Assembly: GCF_900109775.1 (NCBI RefSeq)
Contig: NZ_FOAX01000003.1
Span: 641,315-705,314 of the forward strand
Direction of reading: 5' to 3'
DNA length: 64,000 bases
Source of the DNA: Pseudoxanthomonas sp. GM95
GTDB taxonomy: Bacteria > Pseudomonadota > Gammaproteobacteria > Xanthomonadales > Xanthomonadaceae
Shown: in pieces, positions 8,077-15,986 of the stretch
Position numbering within the stretch: the stretch's first letter is position 1
Layout: every line of letters begins with the position of its first letter
Position numbers and translations under genes: made by a program
The notes under the pieces: generated by a model
Databases searched by the model: none
What the model was told of the DNA's origin: nothing
What the model saw: the letters and a program-made list of their open reading frames with translations, nothing else

Positions 8077-8733
8077 ATGGACAACTGCTGCGAAAACAAA
8101 GCCACCGCCCTGCAGGGCCGCGCCAACAGCGCGGCACATCGTCGCGTGCTGTGGACCGTGCTGTGGATCAATCTGGTGCTGTTCGCCGGTGAATTCGCGG
8201 TGGGTTGGTGGGCCGACTCCAGTGCACTCCAGGCCGATTCGCTCGATGGCCTTGGCGATGCACTTGTGTATGCGCTCAGCCTGGCCGTGGCGGCGCAGAG
8301 CCTGCGACGTCGAGCCGGCGCCGCGGTGGTCAAGGGCGCGTTGCAGGCCGTCTTCGGCGTGGCAGTGCTGGTCGAGGTGGTGAGACGCAGCGTGCTGGGT
8401 GCCGAGCCGGTGGCGCCGGTAATGATGCTCGCCGCCTGCGTGGCCTTCGTCCTCAACCTGGTCTGCTTCCGGCTGCTGACGCGCTTTCGCGCGGACGATA
8501 TCAACATGCGCTCGGTGTGGCTGTGCTCGCGCAATGACTTGGTCAACAACGCCGGCGTGCTGGTGGCCGGTGCGCTGGTCGGCGTCACCGGCAGCCGCTG
8601 GCCGGATCTGGTGATCGGGGCGCTGGTAGCAGTGCTATTCCTGCAGACTGCGGTGCAGGTGCTGCGCGATGCCTGGATTCAGTACAGTGCGCCGGAGCCT
8701 GCGCCCTTGCCCAAGCGCGGCTGCTGCGGCTGA
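8077..8733 (+). CDS. Cation transporter (CDF-like) with Cys-rich ends
   Basis: A 218-aa membrane protein with about six hydrophobic segments that belongs to the short cation diffusion facilitator-like family linked to CadR regulators. It begins MDNCCENK and ends PLPKRGCCG, so both ends carry Cys pairs that could bind a soft metal. Internal motifs WINLVLFAGEFAVGWWADS and LQADSLDGLGDALVY contain the acidic residues placed as in the CDF metal site. There is no ribosome-binding site, and the MerR-type promoter puts the transcript start at or next to the ATG, so it is probably translated from a leaderless mRNA. Likely role: export of Cd/Zn/Pb ions from the cytoplasm. Confidence 0.85.
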   Translation: MDNCCENKATALQGRANSAAHRRVLWTVLWINLVLFAGEFAVGWWADSSALQADSLDGLGDALVYALSLAVAAQSLRRRAGAAVVKGALQAVFGVAVLVEVVRRSVLGAEPVAPVMMLAACVAFVLNLVCFRLLTRFRADDINMRSVWLCSRNDLVNNAGVLVAGALVGVTGSRWPDLVIGALVAVLFLQTAVQVLRDAWIQYSAPEPAPLPKRGCCG

Positions 8734-8783
8734 TGTGTTATCGCCGGTGATTCCAAGGCCGTCGCTGCGTGCGGGCGTTGGCC

Positions 8784-8854
8784 TTGTGGGAGCCGCTTCA
8801 GCGGCGATGGACCTTTATGGTAAAAATCGATCGCTGCTGAAGCAGCTCCCACAA
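8784..8854. repeat. Paired REP-like inverted repeat
   Basis: A right-handed copy TTGTGGGAGCCGCTTCAGCG (from 8784) faces an inverted copy ending GAAGCAGCTCCCACAA (to 8854), with a short A/T-rich centre. Each half is itself a small hairpin (GCCGCTTCAGCGGC type). It sits between two convergent genes, and related copies are at 14018, 41971 and 46324. Confidence 0.9.
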
Positions 8855-8876
8855 TAAAAGAACTGCTTTGCAGTCG

Positions 8877-9575
8877 TCAGCGCAACAGCCATTCGCGCAA
8901 AGCGGCGCTGACCGCGGCGGGCTGCTCCATCGGGCTCAGGTGCCCGCAGTGCGGGACCTGCACCAGCACCGCGTCGGGCAGCAATGCCGCCATCTGTTCG
9001 TGCAGGGCCGGCGGGGTGATGCCGTCGTGCTCGCCGACCAGCACCAGCGCGGGGGCATCGAAGGCGCGCAGCACGTCGCTGCCGTCTTCGCGTTCGAACG
9101 CGCTCTGACGCAGGAACACCTCGGCGCCCAGGCGCTGGGTCATGCTGCGGATGCGGGTCATCAGCACCGCGTCATCGTGGTGCGAAGCGTCGGTATACGC
9201 TCGCATCAGCGCATCACCGAAGCCGTGGAACGCGCCTTTGCGCACGGCCGCTTCCTGCGCGCGCCGCTGCTGCGCACGGGCCGGCGTGTCGGGCTGGTAT
9301 GAGGTATCCAGCAGCGCCAGGCGCTGCACGCGCTGCGGCGCGATCCGCAGGATGTCCTGTGCGACATAGCCGCCCAGCGAAAACCCGGCCAACGCGAACG
9401 TCGGCGGCGCGCGGTCCAGCACCTGCTGGGCGACCGCGTGCAGGCTGTCGCCCTGGGTCAGGTCGCCGACATGGCAGTCGGCCAGGTCGGCCAGGCCATC
9501 CAGCTGCGCGCGCCACAGCTCGGCATCGTTGAGCAGGCCCGGCAGCAGGACCAGGTCCGGTCGTCCCTGACTCAT
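8877..9575 (-). CDS. Alpha/beta fold hydrolase
   Basis: A 232-aa alpha/beta hydrolase. The start is the ATG at 9573-9575 (MSQGRPDLVLLPGLLND), whose ATGA overlaps the stop of the tautomerase gene by four bases, so the two are translationally coupled. The nucleophile elbow is FALAGFSLGGYVAQD with a catalytic Ser, and the C-terminal VPHCGHLSPMEQP supplies the His; LVLVGEHDGITPP carries the Asp. The LPG oxyanion region is near the N-terminus. Related proteins are carboxylesterases or lactone/enol-lactone hydrolases; the pairing with a tautomerase hints at a small catabolic step but the substrate is unknown. Confidence 0.87.
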   Translation of the reverse strand: MSQGRPDLVLLPGLLNDAELWRAQLDGLADLADCHVGDLTQGDSLHAVAQQVLDRAPPTFALAGFSLGGYVAQDILRIAPQRVQRLALLDTSYQPDTPARAQQRRAQEAAVRKGAFHGFGDALMRAYTDASHHDDAVLMTRIRSMTQRLGAEVFLRQSAFEREDGSDVLRAFDAPALVLVGEHDGITPPALHEQMAALLPDAVLVQVPHCGHLSPMEQPAAVSAALREWLLR

Positions 9576-9961
9576 GCGGGATCGGCGTACTGCGCGATGC
9601 CGTTGCCGAAGGACCAGTTCTCCTTCGCCACTTCCACCAGGTTGATGACGACATCCTCGCGGCGCACGTCCAGACGCGCGTGCAGGCCATCGGCCACGGC
9701 CTTGTAGAAGGCCTGCTTCATCGCCACGGTGCGGCCGGCGTTGAGCGTCACCTGGATCACCAGGCATTCCTCGCTGCGTTCGATGCCGAGATAGGTCGCG
9801 TCGAGCATCAGCTCGGTGCTGGCGTGCTGGTGGAAGATCTGGAAGCGATCGTCCTCGGGCACGTTCAAGGTCGCGCGCATCGCGTCGTAGACCACATCGC
9901 CGACCGTGGCGCGGAAGGCGGACGTGGTGGCGGCGTGCAGATCGATCCGGACCAGGGGCAT
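9572..9961 (-). CDS. Tautomerase family protein
   Basis: A 129-aa tautomerase of the longer YusQ/YrdN-like type. It begins MPLVRIDLHAA, so removal of Met exposes the N-terminal Pro that acts as the catalytic base in this superfamily. It contains FQIFHQHAS and a C-terminal VVINLVEVAKENWSFGNG motif common in these proteins. It is the first gene of a two-gene unit with the alpha/beta hydrolase, sharing ATGA. No specific substrate is implied. Upstream lies the flavin reductase gene on the same strand, about 110 bases away. Confidence 0.9.
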   Translation of the reverse strand: MPLVRIDLHAATTSAFRATVGDVVYDAMRATLNVPEDDRFQIFHQHASTELMLDATYLGIERSEECLVIQVTLNAGRTVAMKQAFYKAVADGLHARLDVRREDVVINLVEVAKENWSFGNGIAQYADPA

Positions 9962-10073
9962 GGCGGCGCTCGTCTTGGGAAGGGACGCACAGGCTACGCC
10001 GCGCGCGCGTGCCGCGATGTCTTGTCAGGGCAATGCTGTGTGCGATGTCGCGCGTGGGCCGCTCACGCCGATG

Positions 10074-10706
10074 TCATGCGCGGGTGGGCCGGCGCATGTC
10101 GAACATCGCTTCCGGCGTGATCCGCGCATACGCCCCCGGGCCACCGGCGCGCAGGATCGGTCCGGCCGCGGCGGTGTCGTAGATGCCGTCGACCAGATAG
10201 CGCGTGTCGATGTGCACGCCGACCACTTCGCCCAGGACCAGCCACTGGTCCAGCGTGCCGCCGGCGGCATCGGTGAGCTGGAGCAGTTGGGTGAGCCGGC
10301 ATTCGAACGCGGCCGGCGTGCCTTCGACAAACGGTGCATCGACGACATGGCCGGGGATTGCGGTCAGGCCGGTGCGCTCGAACTCGTCCACGTCCGCGGC
10401 GAACGGCGCCGAGCTCTGGTTCATCTGCGCGGCCTGCGCGTGCGTGGCCAGGTTCCAGGTGAACACGCCGGTCGCCTGGATATTGCGCACGCTGTCCTTC
10501 CAGCCCGAGCTGCTGAAGCCGATGATCGGCGGACTGTCGCCGAACGCGCCAAAGAAGCTGTACGGCGCCAGGTTGCGGACGCCTTCGGGCGAGCGCGAGC
10601 CGATCCAGCCGATCGGCCGCGGCGCGACGATGGACTTGAACGGGTCGTGCGGCAGGCCGTGGCCGTCGGCCGGGCGATAGGTATGCAGCTGGCTCACGCA
10701 GGTCAT
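10074..10706 (-). CDS. Flavin reductase family protein (FMN-binding split barrel)
   Basis: A 210-aa flavin reductase-like domain protein. The start chosen is ATG at 10704-10706 (MTCVSQLHTYRP); a slightly longer frame exists. The FMN-binding signature is at SIVAPRPIGWIGSRSPEG and NLAPYSFFGAFGDSPPIIGF, and GVFTWNLATHAQAAQMN follows, as in the FMN-binding split-barrel family. Members reduce flavins or act as FMN-dependent oxidases. The protein is probably cytoplasmic. It lies upstream of the tautomerase/hydrolase pair in the same direction and may be transcribed with it. Confidence 0.88.
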   Translation of the reverse strand: MTCVSQLHTYRPADGHGLPHDPFKSIVAPRPIGWIGSRSPEGVRNLAPYSFFGAFGDSPPIIGFSSSGWKDSVRNIQATGVFTWNLATHAQAAQMNQSSAPFAADVDEFERTGLTAIPGHVVDAPFVEGTPAAFECRLTQLLQLTDAAGGTLDQWLVLGEVVGVHIDTRYLVDGIYDTAAAGPILRAGGPGAYARITPEAMFDMRRPTRA

Positions 10707-10926
10707 CCGGTGCTGGATCAGGCGCGCAGCATGCACGCCGGCGCGTGGCGATGCCGGCAACGCTGCTTTCCGCGCGGATTTACTCCAGGCACGAACGCAG
10801 CTCCTTGTTGACCGCGCTGACCTCGGCGCTGCGCTTGACGGGGTTTCTTCATCGGCCGCGTGTTCCTGGCGAGATCAACGCCGGACAAGCGGCCTGAACC
10901 TTCAGCACGATGTCGGGATCGCGGAT

Positions 10927-11673
10927 TCAGCCGCGCGGTCCCAGCACCGACGCCACGTTGCGCGCGCGCCTGTCATCGAACGGGCTGACCACCGCGAAGC
11001 TGGTGTTGCCGCGCGACCAGTACTGCGCCAGCAGCTCGCCATCGCGGCGCTGGCCCGGCTCGGGAAACCAGCCGCCCGGCCGCAGGTACACGCCGATACG
11101 CGCGCCGTTGCGGTCGGCATAGACCAGCATCGCGGCCGCCCCCTGCTCGGTGGACAGGCGCTGCCCGCCGACCAGGGTGAAGCCTTGCGCCTGCAGGTCC
11201 GGCATCGCGCCGTTGCTGCCGAAATGCACTTGCAGCCAGTCCTGCAGCTCAGCGCGCTGGCGCGGATCGAGCGTGTCGCTGGCGTCGTTCACCGCGAACA
11301 ACCGATACGCCGACACCGCATCGGCCATCGGCAGGCGTGCCGAAGCGACCTGCAGCTGTTTGGCCTGCCAGCCCACGCCGGTGCCCAGGCCCAGCGACAG
11401 CAACAGGCCGGCGGCGATCCCCAGCCGCGCGCGGCGCCGGGCGCGCACGCGACGACGCAAATGGGCCGGCTCCAGCATCGGATTGGTCGGCCAGTGTTCG
11501 GGCAAGGCCTGCTGGGTGCGCAGATGTTCGGCATCGCGCTTCCATTCGGCGACCACGGCCGCGCGCTCGGGATGCGCGGCCAGCCAGCGCTCGATCTCGG
11601 CGCGGGCGTCCGCGTCGAGCTGGCCGTCGACATAGGCGTGCAGGTCGGCTTCGCTGGGGGCCAGATGGATCAT
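10927..11673 (-). CDS. Anti-sigma factor (membrane-anchored)
   Basis: A 248-aa anti-sigma factor. The cytoplasmic N-terminal part (SEADLHAYVDGQLDADAR) matches the anti-sigma domain of ChrR/RsiW-like proteins but lacks the HxxxCxxC zinc motif. An arginine-rich stretch (LRRRVRARRRARLG) precedes one membrane helix (GIAAGLLLSLGLGTGVGW), and the remaining 140 residues are periplasmic. Its ATG overlaps the stop of the sigma gene (ATGA at 11670-11673), so sigma and anti-sigma are made in step. It should hold the sigma factor until a periplasmic or oxidative signal arrives. Confidence 0.88.
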   Translation of the reverse strand: MIHLAPSEADLHAYVDGQLDADARAEIERWLAAHPERAAVVAEWKRDAEHLRTQQALPEHWPTNPMLEPAHLRRRVRARRRARLGIAAGLLLSLGLGTGVGWQAKQLQVASARLPMADAVSAYRLFAVNDASDTLDPRQRAELQDWLQVHFGSNGAMPDLQAQGFTLVGGQRLSTEQGAAAMLVYADRNGARIGVYLRPGGWFPEPGQRRDGELLAQYWSRGNTSFAVVSPFDDRRARNVASVLGPRG

Positions 11674-12200
11674 CGCAGCACCTTCAGCGCCGGGCGCGCG
11701 GGCTTGGGTTCGCCATCGCTTGCGGCGCGCAGCGCCTGCCGCGCACGGGCCAGGCGCGACATCACCGTGCCGATCGGCACGCCCAGCGTGTCGGCCACTT
11801 CGCGATAGCTGAAACCCTCGACGCTGACCAACAGCAGCAGCGCGCGCTGTTCGGCCGGCAGCGTGTCGAAGGCGGCCAGCGTCGCGCGCGTGGCGGCGAC
11901 GCGTTCGGCCGAGGGCGCGTGCTCGGGCTCGGCCTGGCCGAACAGTTGCGCAAGCCGACGCCAGCGCTGGCTGCGGCGATGCTCGTCGACGAATTGCCGG
12001 TACAGGATCGAGAACAGCCAGCCTTGCAGCGCGTCAGGTGTGTGCCGGGTGCGGCCATGGGTGAGCGCGCGCTCCAGCGTGGCCTGGACCAGATCGTCGG
12101 CCGCGGCCGGTTCGTGCACCAGCGAGCGCGCGAACCGCCGCAGGCGCGGGATCAGCGCACGCAGCGTGGCGTCATCGAGGTCGGTGGCAGGGGCGGTCAT
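11670..12200 (-). CDS. ECF-type RNA polymerase sigma factor
   Basis: A 176-aa ECF sigma factor. The start chosen is ATG at 12198-12200 (MTAPATDLDDATLRALIPRL); the open frame extends further but through its own promoter. Region 2 is visible as LIPRLRRFARSLVHEPAAAD and DALQGWLFSILYRQFVDEHR, region 4 as LPAEQRALLLLVSVEGFSY and REVADTLGVPIGTVMSRLAR. It is followed by its anti-sigma gene and is divergent from the peroxidase/cytochrome operon. The same promoter motif occurs in front of both units, which indicates autoregulation. Confidence 0.93.
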   Translation of the reverse strand: MTAPATDLDDATLRALIPRLRRFARSLVHEPAAADDLVQATLERALTHGRTRHTPDALQGWLFSILYRQFVDEHRRSQRWRRLAQLFGQAEPEHAPSAERVAATRATLAAFDTLPAEQRALLLLVSVEGFSYREVADTLGVPIGTVMSRLARARQALRAASDGEPKPARPALKVLR

Positions 12201-12226
12201 GGGCGCGGGACAAAACGGGTCTGTGT

Positions 12227-12255
12227 GTGGGACGCGCGAGGCGACAGGGTATTCC
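12227..12255 (-). promoter_or_regulatory. Predicted ECF-sigma promoter for the sigma/anti-sigma operon
   Basis: On the minus strand, GGAATA (12255-12250) and CGTCCCAC (12234-12227) are 15 bases apart. The same two boxes with exactly the same spacing lie in front of the divergent peroxidase gene. The form (GGAAT -35, CGTC -10) is that of an ECF promoter. Confidence 0.75.
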
Positions 12256-12308
12256 ATCGGCCTGACCTGGCCGTCACTGGCCACGTCGCAGGCTGCGGCG
12301 CAGGGCAT

Positions 12309-12337
12309 GGAATAAATCCGCGCCGGCCGCGTCCCAC
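12309..12337 (+). promoter_or_regulatory. Predicted ECF-sigma promoter for the peroxidase operon
   Basis: GGAATA (12309-12314), 15 bases, CGTCCCAC (12330-12337). It mirrors the promoter of the divergent sigma gene base for base in both boxes and in spacing. It lies 27 bases before the ATG at 12365. Confidence 0.78.
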
Positions 12338-12364
12338 CTTCGACTCCCAACGCCAGGAAGCTCC

Positions 12365-13462
12365 ATGTCCCAGCCATCCCCCACACCCGCACCTCCGGGC
12401 AAACGCAGCCCGGTGCCCGCCCTGCTGGGCATCGCCGCGATTCTCGCCGTCATCGCTGGGGCCTTCGCCTGGGTGGGTGGCTGGTTCGGCGGCAAGCTCA
12501 CGCCGCAGCAGATGACCAACACCATCGAGGCCGGCAAGCCGCATCCGGGCTTCCGCCGCGCCCATACCAAGGGCGTGTGCGTGGCCGGCAGCTTCGCCCC
12601 GAGCGCACAGGCGCCGTCGCTGTCCAAGGCGCGGGTGTTCACCCAGGCCAGCACGCCGATCCTGGGCCGGCTGTCGATTGCCGGCGGCGATCCGCACGGT
12701 GCCGACAGCAAGGCGCGGGTGCGCAGCGTCGCGCTGCTGCTCAAGACCGACGACGGCCAGGAATGGCGCACGGCGATGAACAGCTTCCCGTTCTTCGTGG
12801 TCGCCACGCCGGAAGGTTTCCAGGCGCAGAACCTCGCCTCCGCGCCGGACCCGGCCACCGGCAAACCCGACCCGGACAAGATGGCCGCGTTCGTGGCCAA
12901 GTATCCGGAGGCCAAGAAGTTCCTGGCCTGGGCCAAGTCCGCGCCGTGGTCCAACAGCTGGGCCAACACGCAGTTCAATGGCGTCAACAGCTTCTGGTTC
13001 ACCAACGCGCAGGGCGAGCGGCACGCGGTGCGCTGGTCGCTGCGACCGCAGGCGCCGTTCGAAGACCTCAGCGAAGCGCAGCGCGCGCAGTCCGATGCGG
13101 ATTTCCTCAGCGAGGAGTTCAACGCGCGCCTGGCCAAGGGACCGGTGAAGTGGGACCTGGTGGTGACCGAAGCGGGCGCCGGCGATCCCATCGACGATCC
13201 CTCGCAGCCCTGGCCGGACGACCGCACCCAAGTCGTGGCCGGCACCGTGACCTTCACCGGCACCACGCCGCAGGACACCGGCGGTTGCCGCGACATCAAC
13301 TACGACCCGACCGTGCTGCCCGATGGCATGGAACCGTCGAAGGATCCGATCCTGGCCGCGCGCTCGGCGGTGTACTCGGTGTCGTTCAACCGACGCGAAC
13401 ATGAAATCGGCACCGGCAAGGCGCCCGAGGCCACCGGCGCGGCACAGGGAGAAGCGAAATGA
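12365..13462 (+). CDS. Catalase family peroxidase, membrane anchored
   Basis: A 365-aa catalase-related peroxidase of the SrpA type. A single N-terminal membrane helix (VPALLGIAAILAVIAGAFAW) anchors it with the heme domain in the periplasm. The catalase-like core includes HPGFRRAHTKGVCVAGSFAP (distal His), RLSIAGGDPHGAD, ALLLKTDDGQEWRTAMNSFP and FWFTNAQGERHAVRWSLRP. These are monofunctional heme peroxidases smaller than true catalases. Its stop overlaps the start of the cytochrome b561 gene (ATGA), and a matching ECF promoter lies upstream, so the two genes form an oxidative-stress operon under the divergent sigma factor. Confidence 0.9.
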   Translation: MSQPSPTPAPPGKRSPVPALLGIAAILAVIAGAFAWVGGWFGGKLTPQQMTNTIEAGKPHPGFRRAHTKGVCVAGSFAPSAQAPSLSKARVFTQASTPILGRLSIAGGDPHGADSKARVRSVALLLKTDDGQEWRTAMNSFPFFVVATPEGFQAQNLASAPDPATGKPDPDKMAAFVAKYPEAKKFLAWAKSAPWSNSWANTQFNGVNSFWFTNAQGERHAVRWSLRPQAPFEDLSEAQRAQSDADFLSEEFNARLAKGPVKWDLVVTEAGAGDPIDDPSQPWPDDRTQVVAGTVTFTGTTPQDTGGCRDINYDPTVLPDGMEPSKDPILAARSAVYSVSFNRREHEIGTGKAPEATGAAQGEAK

Positions 13463-14001
13463 ACCGTCACGGACACTTCGACGCGCTGGCGCGCACGCTG
13501 CACTGGCTGATGGCCGCGATGATCCTGGCGATGCTGTTCATCGGCGCCGGCATGGTGGTGTCGCTGGCCTGGCGTCCGGCGCTGCTGGACCTGCATCGCC
13601 CGCTAGGCATCGCGATCCTGCTGCTGGTAGTCGTGCGCCTGATCAATCGCCTGCGCAGCCCGCCGCCGCCGCTGCCCGCCGACCTGCCGGCGATCCAGAA
13701 ATTCGCCGCGCATGCCTCGCACTGGTTGCTTTACGGGCTGATGTTCGCCATGCCGCTGATCGGCTGGTCGATGCTATCGGCTGGCGGCTATCCGATCGTG
13801 CTGTTCGGCGGCGTGCACCTGCCGGCGATCGCGCCGCACAGCCCGGACCTGTATGCGCTGCTGCGCCCGGCGCATACGGTGCTGGCCTACGTGCTGTTCG
13901 CCACGGTGCTGGGCCACCTCGGCGCTGCGCTGTTCCATGCCTGGGTGCGCCGCGATGGCGTGTTTTCCAGCATGGCGCGGAGTGGGAAGTCCGCGCCGTA
14001 A
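13459..14001 (+). CDS. Cytochrome b561
   Basis: A 180-aa four-helix di-heme cytochrome b561 (CybB type). It begins MNRHGHFDALARTLHWLMAA with the heme-ligand His in the first helix, followed by DLHRPLGIAILLLVVVRLIN, HASHWLLYGLMFAMPLIGW and AHTVLAYVLFATVLGHLGAA, each with a His in position for heme b. It overlaps the peroxidase gene by four bases. A likely role is to pass electrons from the quinone pool to the periplasmic peroxidase encoded upstream, which is the usual association of these two families. Confidence 0.92.
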   Translation: MNRHGHFDALARTLHWLMAAMILAMLFIGAGMVVSLAWRPALLDLHRPLGIAILLLVVVRLINRLRSPPPPLPADLPAIQKFAAHASHWLLYGLMFAMPLIGWSMLSAGGYPIVLFGGVHLPAIAPHSPDLYALLRPAHTVLAYVLFATVLGHLGAALFHAWVRRDGVFSSMARSGKSAP

Positions 14002-14017
14002 GGCGGCAGCCTGGATC

Positions 14018-14089
14018 TTGTGGGAGCTGTTTCAGCAGCGATGGGGATTCACTGGGCAAGCCTCATCGCCGATGAATCGGCTCCCACAA
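14018..14089. repeat. Paired REP-like inverted repeat
   Basis: TTGTGGGAGCTGTTTCAGCA (from 14018) and its inverted partner ending GAATCGGCTCCCACAA (to 14089). It separates the convergent cytochrome b561 and queF genes and belongs to the family seen at 8784. Confidence 0.9.
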
Positions 14090-14111
14090 CAATGCAGCGC
14101 TTGCCGCGTGC

Positions 14112-14930
14112 TTACTGCCGCAGCTCGCGCAGCGGCGCCGGCGCCTGGCCTTCCCAGCCCGGCGTGACCCGCCAGGGATTGATGTCCAGCCCGCCGCGGC
14201 GCGTGTAGCGCGCTTCCACCGACAGCCTGGCCGGTGCGCAACGCGCCATCACGTCGGCGAAGATCCGCTCCACGCACTGCTCGTGGAAACCGGCGTGGTC
14301 GCGGAAGCTCACCAGGTAGCGCAGCAGGCCTTCGCGGCTCAGGCGTGGGCCTTCGTAACGCAGCACCACGCTGCCCCAGTCCGGCTGGCCGGTGACCGGG
14401 CAATTGGACTTGAGCAGATGCGAGACCAGGGTTTCGGTGACCACGCCGCCGTCCACCGCCAGGTGCGACGGATTGGGCGGACCGTAGTCGTCCACGTCCA
14501 GTTCCAGCGTGTCGATCAGCAGCGCGTCGCTGTCATGGCCGAACACCGGCAGGCCCAGCGCCACCGTCACCGGCGCACCGGCGCGCGCGGACAGGTCTGC
14601 CGCGACCTGTTCGCAGACCGCCTCGGCGCTGGCAAAGCGCGCGGCGTTGAGCGAATTCAGATACAGCTTGAGCGACTTGGATTCGATCAATGCCTGCGAG
14701 TCCTGCGGCACGGTCAGCGTGGCGGTGGCCACCTGCGGCTTGCCGCGCAGATCCAGCCAGCCCAGTTCATAGGCATGCCAGCGGTCGTGGCCGGTGAAGG
14801 GCAGCGCTGCGTTGTCCAGGCCGAGTTCCGCGCGCGCACCGGCGCGCGGAATGGGAAACAGCAGTTCCGGATCGTAGTGCGAGGGGTAAGCGACCTCGCG
14901 GCCGAGCAGGGAGTCTTGGGGCGTATTCAT
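14112..14930 (-). CDS. queF: NADPH-dependent 7-cyano-7-deazaguanine reductase
   Basis: A 272-aa QueF that reduces preQ0 to preQ1 in queuosine biosynthesis. It is the long (two-domain, YqcD-II) form of gammaproteobacteria. Visible hallmarks are the NADPH-binding motif [11 protein letters not shown] in the first half and the catalytic region [13 protein letters not shown] with the thioimide-forming Cys177. The C-terminal [18 protein letters not shown] is also typical. The ATG follows a -10-like TAAAAT by only six bases and there is no Shine-Dalgarno sequence, so translation may be leaderless. No other queuosine genes are nearby. Confidence 0.96.
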   Translation of the reverse strand: MNTPQDSLLGREVAYPSHYDPELLFPIPRAGARAELGLDNAALPFTGHDRWHAYELGWLDLRGKPQVATATLTVPQDSQALIESKSLKLYLNSLNAARFASAEAVCEQVAADLSARAGAPVTVALGLPVFGHDSDALLIDTLELDVDDYGPPNPSHLAVDGGVVTETLVSHLLKSNCPVTGQPDWGSVVLRYEGPRLSREGLLRYLVSFRDHAGFHEQCVERIFADVMARCAPARLSVEARYTRRGGLDINPWRVTPGWEGQAPAPLRELRQ

Positions 14931-14942
14931 GTGGACATTTTA
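14931..14942 (-). promoter_or_regulatory. Putative -10 element giving a leaderless queF transcript
   Basis: On the minus strand TAAAAT (14942-14937) is followed by six bases and then the queF ATG. A clear -35 is not visible. If this is the promoter, the mRNA would begin at or next to the start codon. Confidence 0.4.
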
Positions 14943-15006
14943 ACGGCGGCCGCTTGCGTTGGATTGAATTGCTTTTCCTCCGCATTGCCACGTGCCCTCG
15001 TCCAAA

Positions 15007-15906
15007 TCAGGACTCTTGTGAATGGCGGTTCGCTTCGTTGACCGAGATGTACTCGTTCAGTGGTCCAAGTCCTACGCCAGCACGGCGCGCATCCACTTGT
15101 TCGGGGGCCTGCAACGTCTCGGGGACGATCCTGTCGTTCACGATCTCAAGCTGGGTGCCATAAACCTGAGGTTCGTCGCGTGCTCTGCGCACACGGTCTG
15201 TCAGATAAGCCAGCTGATAGCCGAGCGCCTCGCGCTGAGTCACCAGCGGCGTCATGAGCGACAACACGCGTTCCTGAAAAGCGGGGTCGCTGTCTGCATG
15301 CTGGGCCAACAGCCAGAAGGAGCCCGCACCATCAGGGCCGACCTGGGTGATCGTAGGCCAGCCTTGGCGGTCCACCACCTGCTTTAGCCAGGCCAGATTG
15401 TCCGCATCGATCTCGGTGATTTCCTCGAGCAGCGCTTTGTTGCTCCGGTCCTTACCGAGACGATTGCGGATGTCCTGATCCTTGTTTACCCGGACCGCCA
15501 GCGCTTGCCGCAGCGCCTTGTCGTAATGCGCTTCGCGCACGGTCTGCTCAACTTCAAGTCGCTTCACTAGCGGTAACCAACGCGGATCCTGGTGCAGCGG
15601 ATCCAGGGTGGGACTGGCCAGTAGTTCTGTGATGGGTTGGTCGAGTGCATCAAGGTCTACTACCGAAAGTCGCCCCAGTCTGAAGAGTGCAGCATCGCCA
15701 TCCCCGGACATGGCCAAGCATTCCGCGGATCGAAACGATGCACCCGGCCGCGAGACCGGGAGATCTGCCAAAGCGACATAGAGGCGTGCGCAGGCTTGCC
15801 AGTCTTTGGCGTCATAGGCCGAACGTGCGGTAACTGGAGCCAGAGCTGGTGCCTGTAAGGAAGTGGCGAATATGAGAAGAGCGATCGATGGCAATCGGCG
15901 CGGCAT
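15007..15906 (-). CDS. Hypothetical exported protein, DUF6624-like
   Basis: A 299-aa protein with an N-terminal signal peptide (MPRRLPSIALLIFATSLQAPAL). Residues about 25-90 look like a tetratricopeptide-type region (YDAKDWQACARLYVALADLP). The second half has DADNLAWLKQVVDRQGWPTI and FWLLAQHADSDPAFQERVLS, which is the pattern of DUF6624 proteins (HADxDPxFQ). Function is unknown. Base composition is lower in GC than the neighbouring genes. It lies downstream of the broken VOC gene on the same strand, separated by a perfect hairpin. Confidence 0.8.
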   Translation of the reverse strand: MPRRLPSIALLIFATSLQAPALAPVTARSAYDAKDWQACARLYVALADLPVSRPGASFRSAECLAMSGDGDAALFRLGRLSVVDLDALDQPITELLASPTLDPLHQDPRWLPLVKRLEVEQTVREAHYDKALRQALAVRVNKDQDIRNRLGKDRSNKALLEEITEIDADNLAWLKQVVDRQGWPTITQVGPDGAGSFWLLAQHADSDPAFQERVLSLMTPLVTQREALGYQLAYLTDRVRRARDEPQVYGTQLEIVNDRIVPETLQAPEQVDARRAGVGLGPLNEYISVNEANRHSQES

Positions 15907-15926
15907 ACAACGTCCTTGTTGAGGGT

Positions 15927-15955
15927 GGTGGCATGAGCATGCGTTTCATGCCACC
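15927..15955. repeat. Perfect 10-bp hairpin upstream of the DUF6624-like gene
   Basis: GGTGGCATGA (15927-15936) and TCATGCCACC (15946-15955) are exact reverse complements with a 9-base loop. There is no T-run, so it is not a typical terminator; it could act as one weakly for the VOC transcript or be an operator. Confidence 0.6.
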
Positions 15956-15986
15956 AGGCCGCAACCCACATAAGTCACGCAGTGTT

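Noticed and set aside
10761..10926. A minus-strand stretch ending RSAEVSAVNKELRSCLE and a stop
   Set aside because: It could be the tail of a lost gene, but it is under 25 codons, has no start and no recognised family.
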